Shown here: in pieces, positions 24,285 through 32,167 of the stretch
How the letters are laid out: the number at the start of each line of letters is the position of its first letter
How positions within the stretch are numbered: position 1 is the stretch's first letter
NCBI GenBank assembly: GCA_959602875.1
Contig: CAUGVQ010000007.1
Span: 1 to 40,161, forward strand
Length of the DNA: 40,161 bases
Source: an uncultured Collinsella sp.
GTDB lineage: Bacteria > Actinomycetota > Coriobacteriia > Coriobacteriales > Coriobacteriaceae
Direction: 5' to 3'
Program-made: the position numbers and the translations under genes
The notes under the pieces: model-generated
What the model was told of the DNA's origin: nothing
Database searches by the model: none
The model's input: the letters and a program-made list of their open reading frames with translations, nothing else

Positions 24285-25529
24285 CTAAGCGAAGCGCGCG
24301 ACGAGCTCCTCGAGGACGTCGACCATGCGCTCGAGCGAGCTCACCGGGATGAACTCATTCACACCGTGGCAGCAGTACCCACCCGTGGAGAGGTTGGGGC
24401 AGGGAAGGCCGCGGAACGAGAGCTGGGCGCCGTCGGTGCCGCCGCGGATGGGGAGCACGCGTGGCTCCACGCCGGCCGCCATGAAGGCCTCCTTGGCAAG
24501 CTCGATGAGCTCGGGGTAGTCGGCGACGATCTCTGCCATGTTGCGGTACTGCTGCTTGATCTCCACGGTGACGCGTTCGCTGCCGAGCTCTGCGTTAACA
24601 AAGGCGGCCGCGCGCTCGATGAGGGCGATCTTTGCGTCGAACTTGGCGGCGTCGTGGTCACGCACGATGTAGCGTGCCGTGGCGTGCTCGCAGGTGGCCG
24701 AGACGCCCTCGAGGTGGATAAAGCCCTCGTAGCCCTCGGTGTGCTCGGGGCGGGCATGCTCGGGCAGAAGCGCATGGAAGCGCGCAAAGAGGTTGCCCGC
24801 GTTCACCATCTTGTCTTTGGCGTCGCCGGGGTGGATGGAGTAGCCGCGGAAGCGCACCGTCGCCTCGGCGGCGTTGAAGCACTCCCACTCCAGCTCGCCG
24901 ATGGGGCCGCCGTCGACGGTGTAGGCGTACGTGCAGCCAAAGTCCTCAATATCAAGAAGCTCCGCGCCGTGGCCGATCTCCTCGTCGGGGCAGAAGCAGA
25001 TGCCAAGACGCGGGTGCGCAAGCTCGGGATGGACGGTCAGGCGCGCGACGAGCGCCATAATCTCGGCGACGCCTGCCTTGTCGTCGGCGCTAAGCAGGGT
25101 CGTGCCATCGGTCACCACAAGGTCCTCGCCCACGAGCGCGTCGAGCGCGGGGAGCTTGTCGGGCGCAATCGAGACGGGGCCCTCGGCACCCTCGCCGCAG
25201 ACGAGGGGACCTCCCTCGTAGTGCACGATATGCGGGTTCACATTGGTGCCGCTCACGACCTCGGTGGTGTCGAGGTGGGCGATGAGGCCGAGTGCGGGGC
25301 GCTCCTCGGCGCCGGCACTGGCCGGTACGTGCGCGATGACATAGGCGTTATCGGTCACGTGCACGCCCTCGCACCCGAGCTCGGTGAGCTCGTCGGCAAG
25401 CACGCGTGCAAGGTCGAACTGCTTGTCGGTGGAGGGGACGCGATCGGCGTGTTCGTCGGATGAGGTGGTGTCAATGCGGACGTAGCGCATAAAGCGCGTA
25501 AGAACATCGGAGTGTGCGGTTTCGGACAT
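24285..25529 (-). CDS. pepT: Peptidase T (tripeptide aminopeptidase)
   Basis: A 414-residue M20B zinc aminopeptidase that removes the N-terminal residue of tripeptides in the cytoplasm. Motifs in order: FMRYVRIDTTS, LIAHLDTTE (metal His and Asp, His85/Asp87), LLSADDKAGVAEIM, CPDEEIGHG, YTVDGGPIGELEWECFNAA, IHPGDAKDKMVNA and GGTDGAQLSFRGLPCPNLSTGG. These match PepT throughout. The start at 25529 has GAAGGGAT upstream on the minus strand. It is divergent from the DtxR-type gene and shows no link to it. Confidence 0.96.
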   Translation of the reverse strand: MSETAHSDVLTRFMRYVRIDTTSSDEHADRVPSTDKQFDLARVLADELTELGCEGVHVTDNAYVIAHVPASAGAEERPALGLIAHLDTTEVVSGTNVNPHIVHYEGGPLVCGEGAEGPVSIAPDKLPALDALVGEDLVVTDGTTLLSADDKAGVAEIMALVARLTVHPELAHPRLGICFCPDEEIGHGAELLDIEDFGCTYAYTVDGGPIGELEWECFNAAEATVRFRGYSIHPGDAKDKMVNAGNLFARFHALLPEHARPEHTEGYEGFIHLEGVSATCEHATARYIVRDHDAAKFDAKIALIERAAAFVNAELGSERVTVEIKQQYRNMAEIVADYPELIELAKEAFMAAGVEPRVLPIRGGTDGAQLSFRGLPCPNLSTGGYCCHGVNEFIPVSSLERMVDVLEELVARFA

Positions 25530-25673
25530 CTCGATCCCTTCGCTTGTGTGGTCGGACTCTCCCACTCTAGCACGCGCGGCGCGTTGGGGTAGAATCAGCT
25601 GAACACCACCGGTCCCGTCGCCGTTTTTGCTTCTGCCCAACGGCGCCGGCGCGACTCCCAAGGAGGCGGGCGC

Positions 25674-26099
25674 ATGGCAGCGACCGAACAAGGCCAAGAT
25701 CTTCATCTCACCATGGCAAACGAGGACTATCTCGAGTGCATGGTGCGCATCGAGCAGGAGGAGGGTGCCGAGGGCGGCGTCCGCTCCGTCGACATCGCTA
25801 CGCGTCTTGAGGTCTCCAAGGCCTCGGTCAACAAGGCTGTCTCGGTGCTCAAGGCTCAAGGCCTTGTTGAGCAGGCGCATTACGGCAAGGTTATGCTCAC
25901 GCCCCGCGGGCGTGAGATCGGCGAGGCGGTGTGGTACCGTCACCGCCTGCTGCGCACCTTCCTCATCAAGGAGCTCGGGGTTCCCTTTGAGCGGGCGGAC
26001 GAGGAGGCGTGCCAGATGGAGCACGCCGTCTCGGAGGACACCATGAACCGCTGGCTCACCTACCTTGAGGGCCAAAACATCATGGTCGGTGAGGAGTAA
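25674..26099 (+). CDS. DtxR/MntR-type metal-dependent repressor
   Basis: A 141-residue regulator with a winged HTH (NEDYLECMVRIEQEE, then VRSVDIATRLEVSKASVNKA at 36-55) and a metal-binding/dimerisation domain. The ligand cluster Cys113-x-x-Glu116-His117 matches DtxR Cys102-Glu105-His106, which favours a DtxR/IdeR-like iron or mixed site over a pure MntR. There is no SH3-like third domain. The ATG at 25674 follows AAGGAGG. The next gene starts 5 bp downstream, so the regulator heads an operon with a homocysteine methyltransferase. No metal transporter is adjacent. Confidence 0.88.
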   Translation: MAATEQGQDLHLTMANEDYLECMVRIEQEEGAEGGVRSVDIATRLEVSKASVNKAVSVLKAQGLVEQAHYGKVMLTPRGREIGEAVWYRHRLLRTFLIKELGVPFERADEEACQMEHAVSEDTMNRWLTYLEGQNIMVGEE

Positions 26100-26104
26100 G
26101 GGCC

Positions 26105-27004
26105 TTGCCGGATTCGACCGCTTACTATAACCGCACGGGCGCGCAGGAGTTGCGTGAGTGCCTCGCGTCCGAGGTGCTACTTGCGCAGGGCCCCATGGGG
26201 ACGGTGCTTATGGGCGAGTCGGGCGCGGCGGATGTGCCGGCGGCGTTTTGGAACCTCGCCGAGCCACAGACCGTGCAGACGATTCACCGTCTGTACGAGG
26301 CGTCGGGCGCGCAGGTCCTCATCACCAATACGTTTCAGGCTTCCGAGCCGGCGCTCGCGCGCGACTTGATTGTGCCGGCCATGGCCGAGGTGAACCGTGC
26401 CGCCACAGACAACGCGCGTGCGGCGCACCCGCAGGTGCTACTTGGGTCAGTCGGGCCCTGCGGCCTTGAGTGGATGCGGCGCGACACGCCTGAGTTTCGC
26501 GCCTGCCGCGCGGCGTATCGCGAGCAGGCAGAGGCTCTGCTCGTTGCCGGCGTGGACGGCATTCTGCTCGAGACGTTCACGTCCATTCGCGACCTGGAGC
26601 CGGCGCTCGCGGGCGCCTGCGATGCGGCGGACGGCATGCCCGTCTTGGTGAGCTTTACCATCGATGACGAGGGAAATCTGTTGGGAGACGGCCTCACGAT
26701 TGAGGGCGCGGTGCTCTGGGCAGAGAAGCGCGGGGCCGCGGCGGTCGGCGTCAACTGCTGCTCGATTGCGGCGGCAACGAAAGCGCTGCCGCGCATGGTT
26801 GCCGCGGCGCGCACGCCGGTTATGGTCAGGCCCAACGCCGGCATCCCGGTGCGCGACGAGGACGGCACTCTCACCTGGCCCGACGGTCCCGAGGCGTTCG
26901 GTCGCGCCGTCAACGACTGGGTTGCCGCCGGGGCGCACCTGGTGGGTGCGTGCTGCGGGGCCACGCCTCAGACGACGGCGGCCATGGCTGACGCCCTCGC
27001 GTAG
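26105..27004 (+). CDS. Homocysteine S-methyltransferase
   Basis: A 299-residue TIM-barrel methyltransferase of the MmuM/YbgG type, which methylates homocysteine with S-methylmethionine or S-adenosylmethionine to give methionine. The zinc ligands are visible as VGVNCCS and the C-terminal VGACCGATP; the N-terminal GPMGTVL and LITNTFQAS also fit. It starts with TTG 5 bp after the regulator stop, with GAGGAG and AAGGG in front. The enzyme depends on zinc, so metal control by the regulator is plausible but unproven. Confidence 0.88.
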   Translation: MPDSTAYYNRTGAQELRECLASEVLLAQGPMGTVLMGESGAADVPAAFWNLAEPQTVQTIHRLYEASGAQVLITNTFQASEPALARDLIVPAMAEVNRAATDNARAAHPQVLLGSVGPCGLEWMRRDTPEFRACRAAYREQAEALLVAGVDGILLETFTSIRDLEPALAGACDAADGMPVLVSFTIDDEGNLLGDGLTIEGAVLWAEKRGAAAVGVNCCSIAAATKALPRMVAAARTPVMVRPNAGIPVRDEDGTLTWPDGPEAFGRAVNDWVAAGAHLVGACCGATPQTTAAMADALA

Positions 27005-27057
27005 GCGACAGTCCTTCTAGAAGACGGCCCTTCGCATCGGAGGACAACCCACATTTC

Positions 27058-27108
27058 GAGAAAAAACGGCGCGGCGGCGGAAGCCCTAACGACTTCCGCC
27101 GCCGCGCC
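27058..27108 (-). terminator. Strong terminator of cutC (minus strand)
   Basis: A perfect 16-bp GC stem (27068-27083 with 27093-27108), 9-nt loop. Read on the minus strand it ends in GTTTTTTCTC, a good T-run. It can also stop + strand transcripts coming from the methyltransferase, though with a poor T-tract. Confidence 0.88.
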
Positions 27109-27169
27109 TTGTGGCAGACGAGGGGGGGACGTGCTGCCCGGATAGGGGAGACGTCGAGCGCAAACGGTG

Positions 27170-27847
27170 TTAGAGCTCGACAATCTTGGTGCCGTGGACC
27201 TCGGATACCCCAAGGGCCTCGGCTACCTCAACGGCGTTGGCGTGCGTGATGCCGCCACCGGGGAGGATGGTGATGCGCCCGTTCGCGTAGGCGATAAGGC
27301 GGGCGAGGTGATTGATGTTGCTCATGATTGGCGTGCCGGCTGCGCCGCCGTGGGTGAGGATGCGCTCGACACCGAGCTCGGCGAGTACGTCGATGGCCTC
27401 ACGCTGGCGCTCCTCAGAAAGCTCGTCAAAGGCCATATGGAAGGTCACCTGCACAGGCGCCCCTTCGCCGTCGGCGCCCTTGGCGGCGTGGACGAGGGTT
27501 TCAGTCATGGGGCGGTCGATGGCAAACTCACCGGTCGCGTCGTCGCGCACAAGGCAGCCGAAGACAACGCCCGTCACGCCCTCGGCGCGCTCGCAGGCAA
27601 TGTCGTCTGCCATCATCTGCTGCTCGGCGGCGGTGTAGACAAAGTTGCCGCCCCGCGGACGTGCCATGGCCATCACGGCTACGTTGTGCTTGCGCGCAAA
27701 GGCAACGGCGGCGCGCACGACGCCTACGCTGGGGCTCGTGCCGCCAACGGCCAGGTTGTCGCAGAGCTCGATGCGTCCGGCGCCCGCTGCGACGGCGGCC
27801 GGCACGCGCTCCATGTTCTCTGCGCAGAACTCTCTCAGCAGTGCCAT
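27170..27847 (-). CDS. cutC: CutC family TIM-barrel protein
   Basis: A 225-residue protein of the family named for copper homeostasis (PF03932). Signature parts are the N-terminal REFCAENMERVPAAVAAGA, GRIELCDNLAVGGTSPSVG, PRGGNFVY, TFHMAFDE, ERILTHGGA and ILPGGGI. The true cellular role of the family is uncertain, and the name rests on old genetics. It is unrelated to the choline trimethylamine-lyase that shares the symbol. The start at 27847 has GGGAGGAACC in front; an ATG five codons upstream does not. Confidence 0.88.
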   Translation of the reverse strand: MALLREFCAENMERVPAAVAAGAGRIELCDNLAVGGTSPSVGVVRAAVAFARKHNVAVMAMARPRGGNFVYTAAEQQMMADDIACERAEGVTGVVFGCLVRDDATGEFAIDRPMTETLVHAAKGADGEGAPVQVTFHMAFDELSEERQREAIDVLAELGVERILTHGGAAGTPIMSNINHLARLIAYANGRITILPGGGITHANAVEVAEALGVSEVHGTKIVEL

Positions 27848-27995
27848 GGTTCCTCCCACCACGATGGATCGCGCCGCGTCGGTATGCGGACGCGCCGATC
27901 AGAATCGGTCCTTAGCCCATCATAGAGGTCTTAGCGCCGCCGCCGTGCCCTCAAACGTTCGCGATTTCTGCCACGCCAGCCGGCAGTTGGCCTGA

Positions 27996-28024
27996 TTGAC
28001 TTGCCCCTCACCTGCCGATAGCCT
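27996..28024 (+). promoter_or_regulatory. Weak promoter candidate before the MupG-like gene
   Basis: TTGACT (27996-28001) followed after 17 bp by TAGCCT (28019-28024). The -35 is good and the -10 poor. It lies 110 bp before the ATG at 28135. Confidence 0.3.
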
Positions 28025-28134
28025 GTATTGATAGTGGGAACAATAGGAGCGGTATGTCCCGGCGCGTCGCGCGGGGCGCCGGGGAACACTCTGTGGTACA
28101 ACGGGGCGCTCGCCCCCGAGAGAAAGGACAAGGC

Positions 28135-29223
28135 ATGCATCGTCTAGGAATCTCCCTCTACCCTGAGCATTCGACTCAGGAGAAGGACTTCGCGTACATG
28201 GAGCTCGCCGCCAAGTACGGCTTCTCCCGCATCTTCACCTGCTTGCTCTCGGTGGAGAAGGGTGCCGAGGAGACGGTGGCCGAGTTTGGCGGCTTCATGA
28301 AGCGCGCCCACGAGCTTGGCTACACCGTTGCGGTTGATACGAACCCGCACGTGTTTGAGCGCCTGGGTGCCACGGCGACGAACCTTAAGCCCTTTGCCGA
28401 CATGGGCGTCGACATCATCCGCCTCGACGGACATCTGGGCGACGAGGGCGACATCATGCTCACCCGCAACCGCGAGGGCATCAAGGTCGAGTTCAACGGC
28501 AGCGGCAACCTCGGCCTCGACCTGCTCGTCGAGCGCGGCGCCGACAAGCGTAACATGGTCACCTGCGCGAACTTCTTCCCCGAGCCCTGGACGGGTATGA
28601 GCGAGGAGCGCTTTGTCGAGCTCTCGCGCAAGTACCATAAGGCCGGCTTCCAGACGGCGGCCTTTGTCTCGAGCCAAGAGCCCGAGACCTTTGGCCCCTG
28701 GCCCGTTTTTGCCGGTCTTCCCACCTGCGAGGATGACCGCCGTCGTCCCATTGACCTGCAGGTGCGCCACCTCGTGGGCACGGGCCTTATCGACGACATC
28801 ATCATCGGCAACGCCTTTGCGAGCGAGGACGAGCTTGCCGCCATGGCCGCGGTCGATACCAGCCGCGTTACCATGCGCATCGACCTCGACCCCGGCATCA
28901 CCGAGGACGAGCGCGAGGTTCTGTGGGGCTTCAACCACAACGAGCGCGGCGACTGCTCCGGCTACCTCATCCGTTCGAGCTGGCCGCGCTTCATCTTCCG
29001 CGAGCGCCAGATCGCCCCGCGCGAGGCGCCCGAGACCTTCCACAAGGGCGACGTCCTCGTGGTGAACGACAACATGGCGCACTACCGCGGCGAGCTCCAC
29101 ATCGCCCGCCGCGACATGCCCAACGACGGCACGCGCAACCTTCTCGGCCGCATCCCCGCCGAGGAGCTCTTCCTGCTCGACTACATCCTGCCGGAGCACC
29201 CCTTCGCCTTCATCAAGGAGTAG
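28135..29223 (+). CDS. MupG-like glycosidase (DUF871 family)
   Basis: A 362-residue TIM-barrel plus C-terminal barrel protein of the DUF871/MupG family. Staphylococcal MupG hydrolyses MurNAc-6-phosphate-GlcNAc; other members probably hydrolyse different 6-phospho-disaccharides made by PTS uptake. Family stretches include the N-terminal LGISLYPEHST, FTCLLSVEKG, VAVDTNPHVFERLG, IRLDGHLGDEGDIMLTRN and the C-terminal GDVLVVNDNMAHYRGELHIA. The ATG at 28135 follows AAAGGA. A terminator closes it, but a PTS and its regulator follow on the same strand, which suits a hydrolase acting on the imported phospho-sugar. No MurQ-type etherase gene is in the window. Confidence 0.85.
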   Translation: MHRLGISLYPEHSTQEKDFAYMELAAKYGFSRIFTCLLSVEKGAEETVAEFGGFMKRAHELGYTVAVDTNPHVFERLGATATNLKPFADMGVDIIRLDGHLGDEGDIMLTRNREGIKVEFNGSGNLGLDLLVERGADKRNMVTCANFFPEPWTGMSEERFVELSRKYHKAGFQTAAFVSSQEPETFGPWPVFAGLPTCEDDRRRPIDLQVRHLVGTGLIDDIIIGNAFASEDELAAMAAVDTSRVTMRIDLDPGITEDEREVLWGFNHNERGDCSGYLIRSSWPRFIFRERQIAPREAPETFHKGDVLVVNDNMAHYRGELHIARRDMPNDGTRNLLGRIPAEELFLLDYILPEHPFAFIKE

Positions 29224-29253
29224 CGTCACAACACACGCCATCGACGCACATAC

Positions 29254-29292
29254 GGGCGTCGCTCAGCCATACGGCCGGGCGGCGCCCTTTTT
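29254..29292 (+). terminator. Terminator after the MupG-like gene
   Basis: An 11-bp stem with two G-U pairs (29254-29264 with 29277-29287), 12-nt loop and TTTTT at 29288-29292. It separates the glycosidase from the PTS regulator transcript. Confidence 0.8.
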
Positions 29293-29353
29293 AACGAGGT
29301 TCTGACGAGGGTGTCAGGCGCTCCTCCCAGAGCCCCGTCCATACGTTATGCGG

Positions 29354-29386
29354 GGCGGCAGTAATTCGTGCAGAGTGACTGCCGCC
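29354..29386. promoter_or_regulatory. Inverted repeat upstream of the PRD regulator
   Basis: GGCGGCAGT (29354-29362) and ACTGCCGCC (29378-29386) are perfect inverted arms, 15-bp spacer, in the spacer before the regulator gene and about 75 bp before its start. Candidate binding site for that activator or a leader hairpin. Confidence 0.45.
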
Positions 29387-29417
29387 TCTACCGGCACGGG
29401 ACGCCCGTTCGTATCGC

Positions 29418-29442
29418 CGCCACCGCGGATAGTATGGTGGCG
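29418..29442. promoter_or_regulatory. Dyad spanning a possible -10 box of the PRD regulator
   Basis: CGCCACC (29418-29424) and GGTGGCG (29436-29442) flank 11 bp containing TAGTAT (29430-29435), a plausible -10 element; no good -35 was seen. The right arm runs into the ribosome binding site GGGAGGA. Operator or translational hairpin are both possible. Confidence 0.4.
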
Positions 29443-29458
29443 AGGGAGGAATGAGGGA

Positions 29459-31372
29459 ATGCAAGATACCAATTTGGTGCGCTGCGTCATGAAGCACGAC
29501 GGCATTGCGCCGTCGGAGCTTGCCGCACACCTCGGCGTCAAGGAGCGTGCGATGCGTGACCGTATCCGTCACGCCAACGACTCTATGCACGACCGCGGGA
29601 TCATCGTTTACGATCGCGCGCGCCAGCGCTATGTGGTCGATATCCTCGATAGCGAGGGCTTTGAGGCGTGGCTCAGCGGTTCAGCGGCGCGCGACGCGTT
29701 TGACCGCCTGCCCTCCACGCCCGAGGAGCGGGTGGCCTACCTGCTGCAGGACCTGCTCTCCCGCACCGACTGGATCACGCTCGAGGATCTGGCGAGCCTG
29801 CTCTTTGTTTCGCGCTCGACCATCTCGAGCGACTTGCGCCGCGTGGAGCAGACCCTCGACGAGTTCCATCTGCATATCGAGAAGCGCCCGCGCCACGGCA
29901 TCCGCGTTGCCGGCTCCGAGATGGACCGCCGCCTGTGCCTCGCAAACATCGCCGTCGAGGCGCGCCTTGCCGATGACGAGCTCGGCGAGGCCGACTACCA
30001 CGCCATGCTCGATGCCGTGGAGCATCGCGTAACCGAGGTCCTCGACCGCGAGCAGTACAAGATCAACCCGGTGTCGCACCAGAACCTCGTTGTGCACATC
30101 GCCATCGCCATCACGCGCATCCGTAAGAACTGCTATGTCCCCATGGACGCGGCAAACCTCGAGCACGTGCGCGATTCGGCGGAGTACGCGGTTGCCGACG
30201 CGGTCGCCCGCGCCATCGAGAGCGCCTTTACCGTCGACCTGCCCGAGGAGGAGGTCGCCTACATCGCCATCCACCTCGCGAGCAAGCACCTTATCGAGGG
30301 CGATGGCTCCTCGAGCGGGGAGGGGGCCAAAAACCTCGAGATCACCGACGAGGCCTGGAATCTCGCTGCCGAGATGCTCGACGTCGTTTGGCGCGCTTTC
30401 CGTTTTGACTTTCGCGATGACGCGGAGCTGCGCATGAACCTCGCGCGTCACCTCATGCCGCTCGAGGTCCGCCTAAAGTACGGCATGGTTTACGACAACC
30501 CGCTGCTCCCCGACATCAAGGCACGCTATCCGCTGCCGTTTTCCATGGCGACCGACGCGCTTGGCGTGCTCGGCGAGCGCCACGACACGGCGGTGTCGGA
30601 TGCCGAGATTGGCTATGTGGCCCTCTTCTTTGCGCTGGCGCTCGAACGTCGTCACACGGGGCACGCTAAAAGGCACGTGCTGGTGGTGTGCGCCTCTGGC
30701 GCGGGCAGCGCCCGGTTGCTTGCCTACCGCTTACAGGAGGAGTTCAGCTCCGATTTCGAGCGTGTGGATACCTGCGACGCCTCCGACTTCAGCACGCGCG
30801 ACCTTACCGATATCGACTACATCTTCACCACGGTGCCCCTCGAGCGCGCCGTCGAGCAGCCCGTCGTCCACATCAGCCTCTTTTTGGATGAGACGAGCCG
30901 CCGCGACGTCAAGCGCGCCCTCAAGCAGGACAGCGACGCCAACATCAAATCGTATTTCTCGCGCGACCTGTTCTTCCCGCACTGTGCGCTCACCACGCAC
31001 GAGGAGATCATCGACTTCCTCTGCGAGCGCTGCTCCGCCTACGACGAGCTGCCCGAAAACTTCGAGGCACTCGTATGGCAGCGCGAGCGTGCGGCCAACA
31101 CGTCGTTTGGCAACCTGGTGGCGCTTCCGCACCCCTACGAGGCCGTGAGCAGCAAGACCTTTGTGGCCGTGGCGCTCACCGATGCGCCCGTCGACTGGGG
31201 CGGTACGCCCGTTCAAGCGGTGTTCATGGTCTGCGTCGCGCGCGACGCGGGCGCGGACCTTGAGGCGTTTTATCGCGCCATGACCGGTCTTTTGACCAAA
31301 CAGCAGGCAATTCAGGAACTGATCGACGACATGCGGTTCGAGGTGCTCCTGAGCGAACTGGAAGGAGAATAA
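29459..31372 (+). CDS. LicR-type PRD transcriptional activator
   Basis: A 637-residue multidomain PTS-controlled activator. Order: HTH (about 1-60, IAPSELAAHLGVKERAMRDR), a second HTH (about 105-130, TLEDLASLLFVSRSTISSDL), PRD1 (about 190-300), PRD2 (about 310-400), a PTS EIIB-like domain with Cys411 in VVCASGAGSARLLA, and a type-2 EIIA-like domain with His558 in LVALPHPYE. PRD histidines lie in VHIAIAITRIRK and YIAIHLASKHL. The DNA-binding start, in place of an RNA-binding CAT domain, makes it an activator rather than an antiterminator. The ATG at 29459 follows GGGAGGA. The IIA gene starts immediately after its stop, so it heads the PTS operon it likely controls. Confidence 0.9.
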   Translation: MQDTNLVRCVMKHDGIAPSELAAHLGVKERAMRDRIRHANDSMHDRGIIVYDRARQRYVVDILDSEGFEAWLSGSAARDAFDRLPSTPEERVAYLLQDLLSRTDWITLEDLASLLFVSRSTISSDLRRVEQTLDEFHLHIEKRPRHGIRVAGSEMDRRLCLANIAVEARLADDELGEADYHAMLDAVEHRVTEVLDREQYKINPVSHQNLVVHIAIAITRIRKNCYVPMDAANLEHVRDSAEYAVADAVARAIESAFTVDLPEEEVAYIAIHLASKHLIEGDGSSSGEGAKNLEITDEAWNLAAEMLDVVWRAFRFDFRDDAELRMNLARHLMPLEVRLKYGMVYDNPLLPDIKARYPLPFSMATDALGVLGERHDTAVSDAEIGYVALFFALALERRHTGHAKRHVLVVCASGAGSARLLAYRLQEEFSSDFERVDTCDASDFSTRDLTDIDYIFTTVPLERAVEQPVVHISLFLDETSRRDVKRALKQDSDANIKSYFSRDLFFPHCALTTHEEIIDFLCERCSAYDELPENFEALVWQRERAANTSFGNLVALPHPYEAVSSKTFVAVALTDAPVDWGGTPVQAVFMVCVARDAGADLEAFYRAMTGLLTKQQAIQELIDDMRFEVLLSELEGE

Positions 31373-31690
31373 ATGGACGAGTTGGTACGGACGAGTTTCC
31401 AGATCATTGCCGCCGTGGGCGGTGCGCGAAGCTCCTATGTCGAGGCCGTTGCTGCGGCGAAGGCGGGCGATTTTGAGCGCGCCGACGAGCTCATGCGTGC
31501 CGGTGACGAGAGCTTCTTGGGCGGGCACGACGCCCACACCTCGCTTATCCAGCGCGAGGCCGCCGGTGACCCGGTGAACATGACCCTCATGATCACCCAC
31601 GCCGAGGACCAGCTTATGGCTGCCGAGAGCTTCAAGATCGTGGCCGCCGAGCTCATCGATGTCTACCGTCGCATGGAGAAGGACGCGTAA
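31373..31690 (+). CDS. PTS IIA component, Lac/cellobiose family
   Basis: A 105-residue three-helix IIA protein that carries phosphate from HPr to IIB. The phosphorylated histidine is His76 in LMITHAEDQLM; the preceding GGHDAHTSLIQREA also fits LacF/CelC. The ATG at 31373 directly follows the regulator stop, with GGAAGGAGAA in front. It forms an operon with IIB and IIC. Lac-family PTSs take up lactose, cellobiose, chitobiose and related glycosides. Confidence 0.94.
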   Translation: MDELVRTSFQIIAAVGGARSSYVEAVAAAKAGDFERADELMRAGDESFLGGHDAHTSLIQREAAGDPVNMTLMITHAEDQLMAAESFKIVAAELIDVYRRMEKDA

Positions 31691-31783
31691 GGGTCCAGAT
31701 CGCTGCTCCCCGCGCAGGCAGGAGGTCTGCGCGGTTATATGTCCGTGCGGCCGCTTGAGGCCGCAGACAGAAAGGAAGGGACT

Positions 31784-32119
31784 ATGGCAGACAAGAAGAA
31801 GATCTACCTGTTCTGCAGCGCCGGCATGTCCACCAGCATGCTCGCCCAGAATATGCAGCAGGTGGGTGACTCCCACAATCTGCCGGTGGAGGTCCGCGCC
31901 TTCCCCATCGGCAAGGTCGACGAGATCGCCGCGGCCGAACACCCCGCGTGCGTCCTGCTCGGCCCGCAGGTCCACCATCAGTACGAGGAGACCAAGAAGC
32001 GCATCGAGGGCACGTTCGATATCCCCGTCGGCATCCTCGACCAGCAGGCGTACGGCCTTATGGACGGCGAGGCGTCCCTCAAGTACGCCGTGAAGCTCAT
32101 CAAGACGTACAAGAAGTAA
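31784..32119 (+). CDS. PTS IIB component, Lac/cellobiose family
   Basis: A 111-residue IIB protein; the phospho-cysteine is Cys11 in IYLFCSAGMSTSMLA, the pattern of CelA/ChbB. It receives phosphate from IIA and passes it to the sugar in IIC. The ATG at 31784 follows AAAGGAAGGG; an ATG 15 codons upstream has no site. IIC follows 48 bp later. Confidence 0.95.
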   Translation: MADKKKIYLFCSAGMSTSMLAQNMQQVGDSHNLPVEVRAFPIGKVDEIAAAEHPACVLLGPQVHHQYEETKKRIEGTFDIPVGILDQQAYGLMDGEASLKYAVKLIKTYKK

Positions 32120-32137
32120 AGACCGACATCCCCATCC

Positions 32138-32154
32138 CCGTGTTTCATACACGG
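32138..32154 (+). promoter_or_regulatory. Small hairpin touching the IIC ribosome binding site
   Basis: CCGTGT and ACACGG form a 6-bp stem with a 5-nt loop; the right arm abuts GGAAGGAGG of the IIC gene. It could modestly tune IIC translation. Confidence 0.35.
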
Positions 32155-32167
32155 AAGGAGGCATACT

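Noticed and set aside
24219..25463. 414-codon + strand frame opposite pepT
   Set aside because: PepT motifs on the minus strand are complete and in order; the + strand frame shows no family pattern.
27170..27847. Choline trimethylamine-lyase, also named CutC
   Set aside because: That enzyme is a glycyl radical protein of over 800 residues; this 225-residue TIM barrel is the unrelated CutC family.
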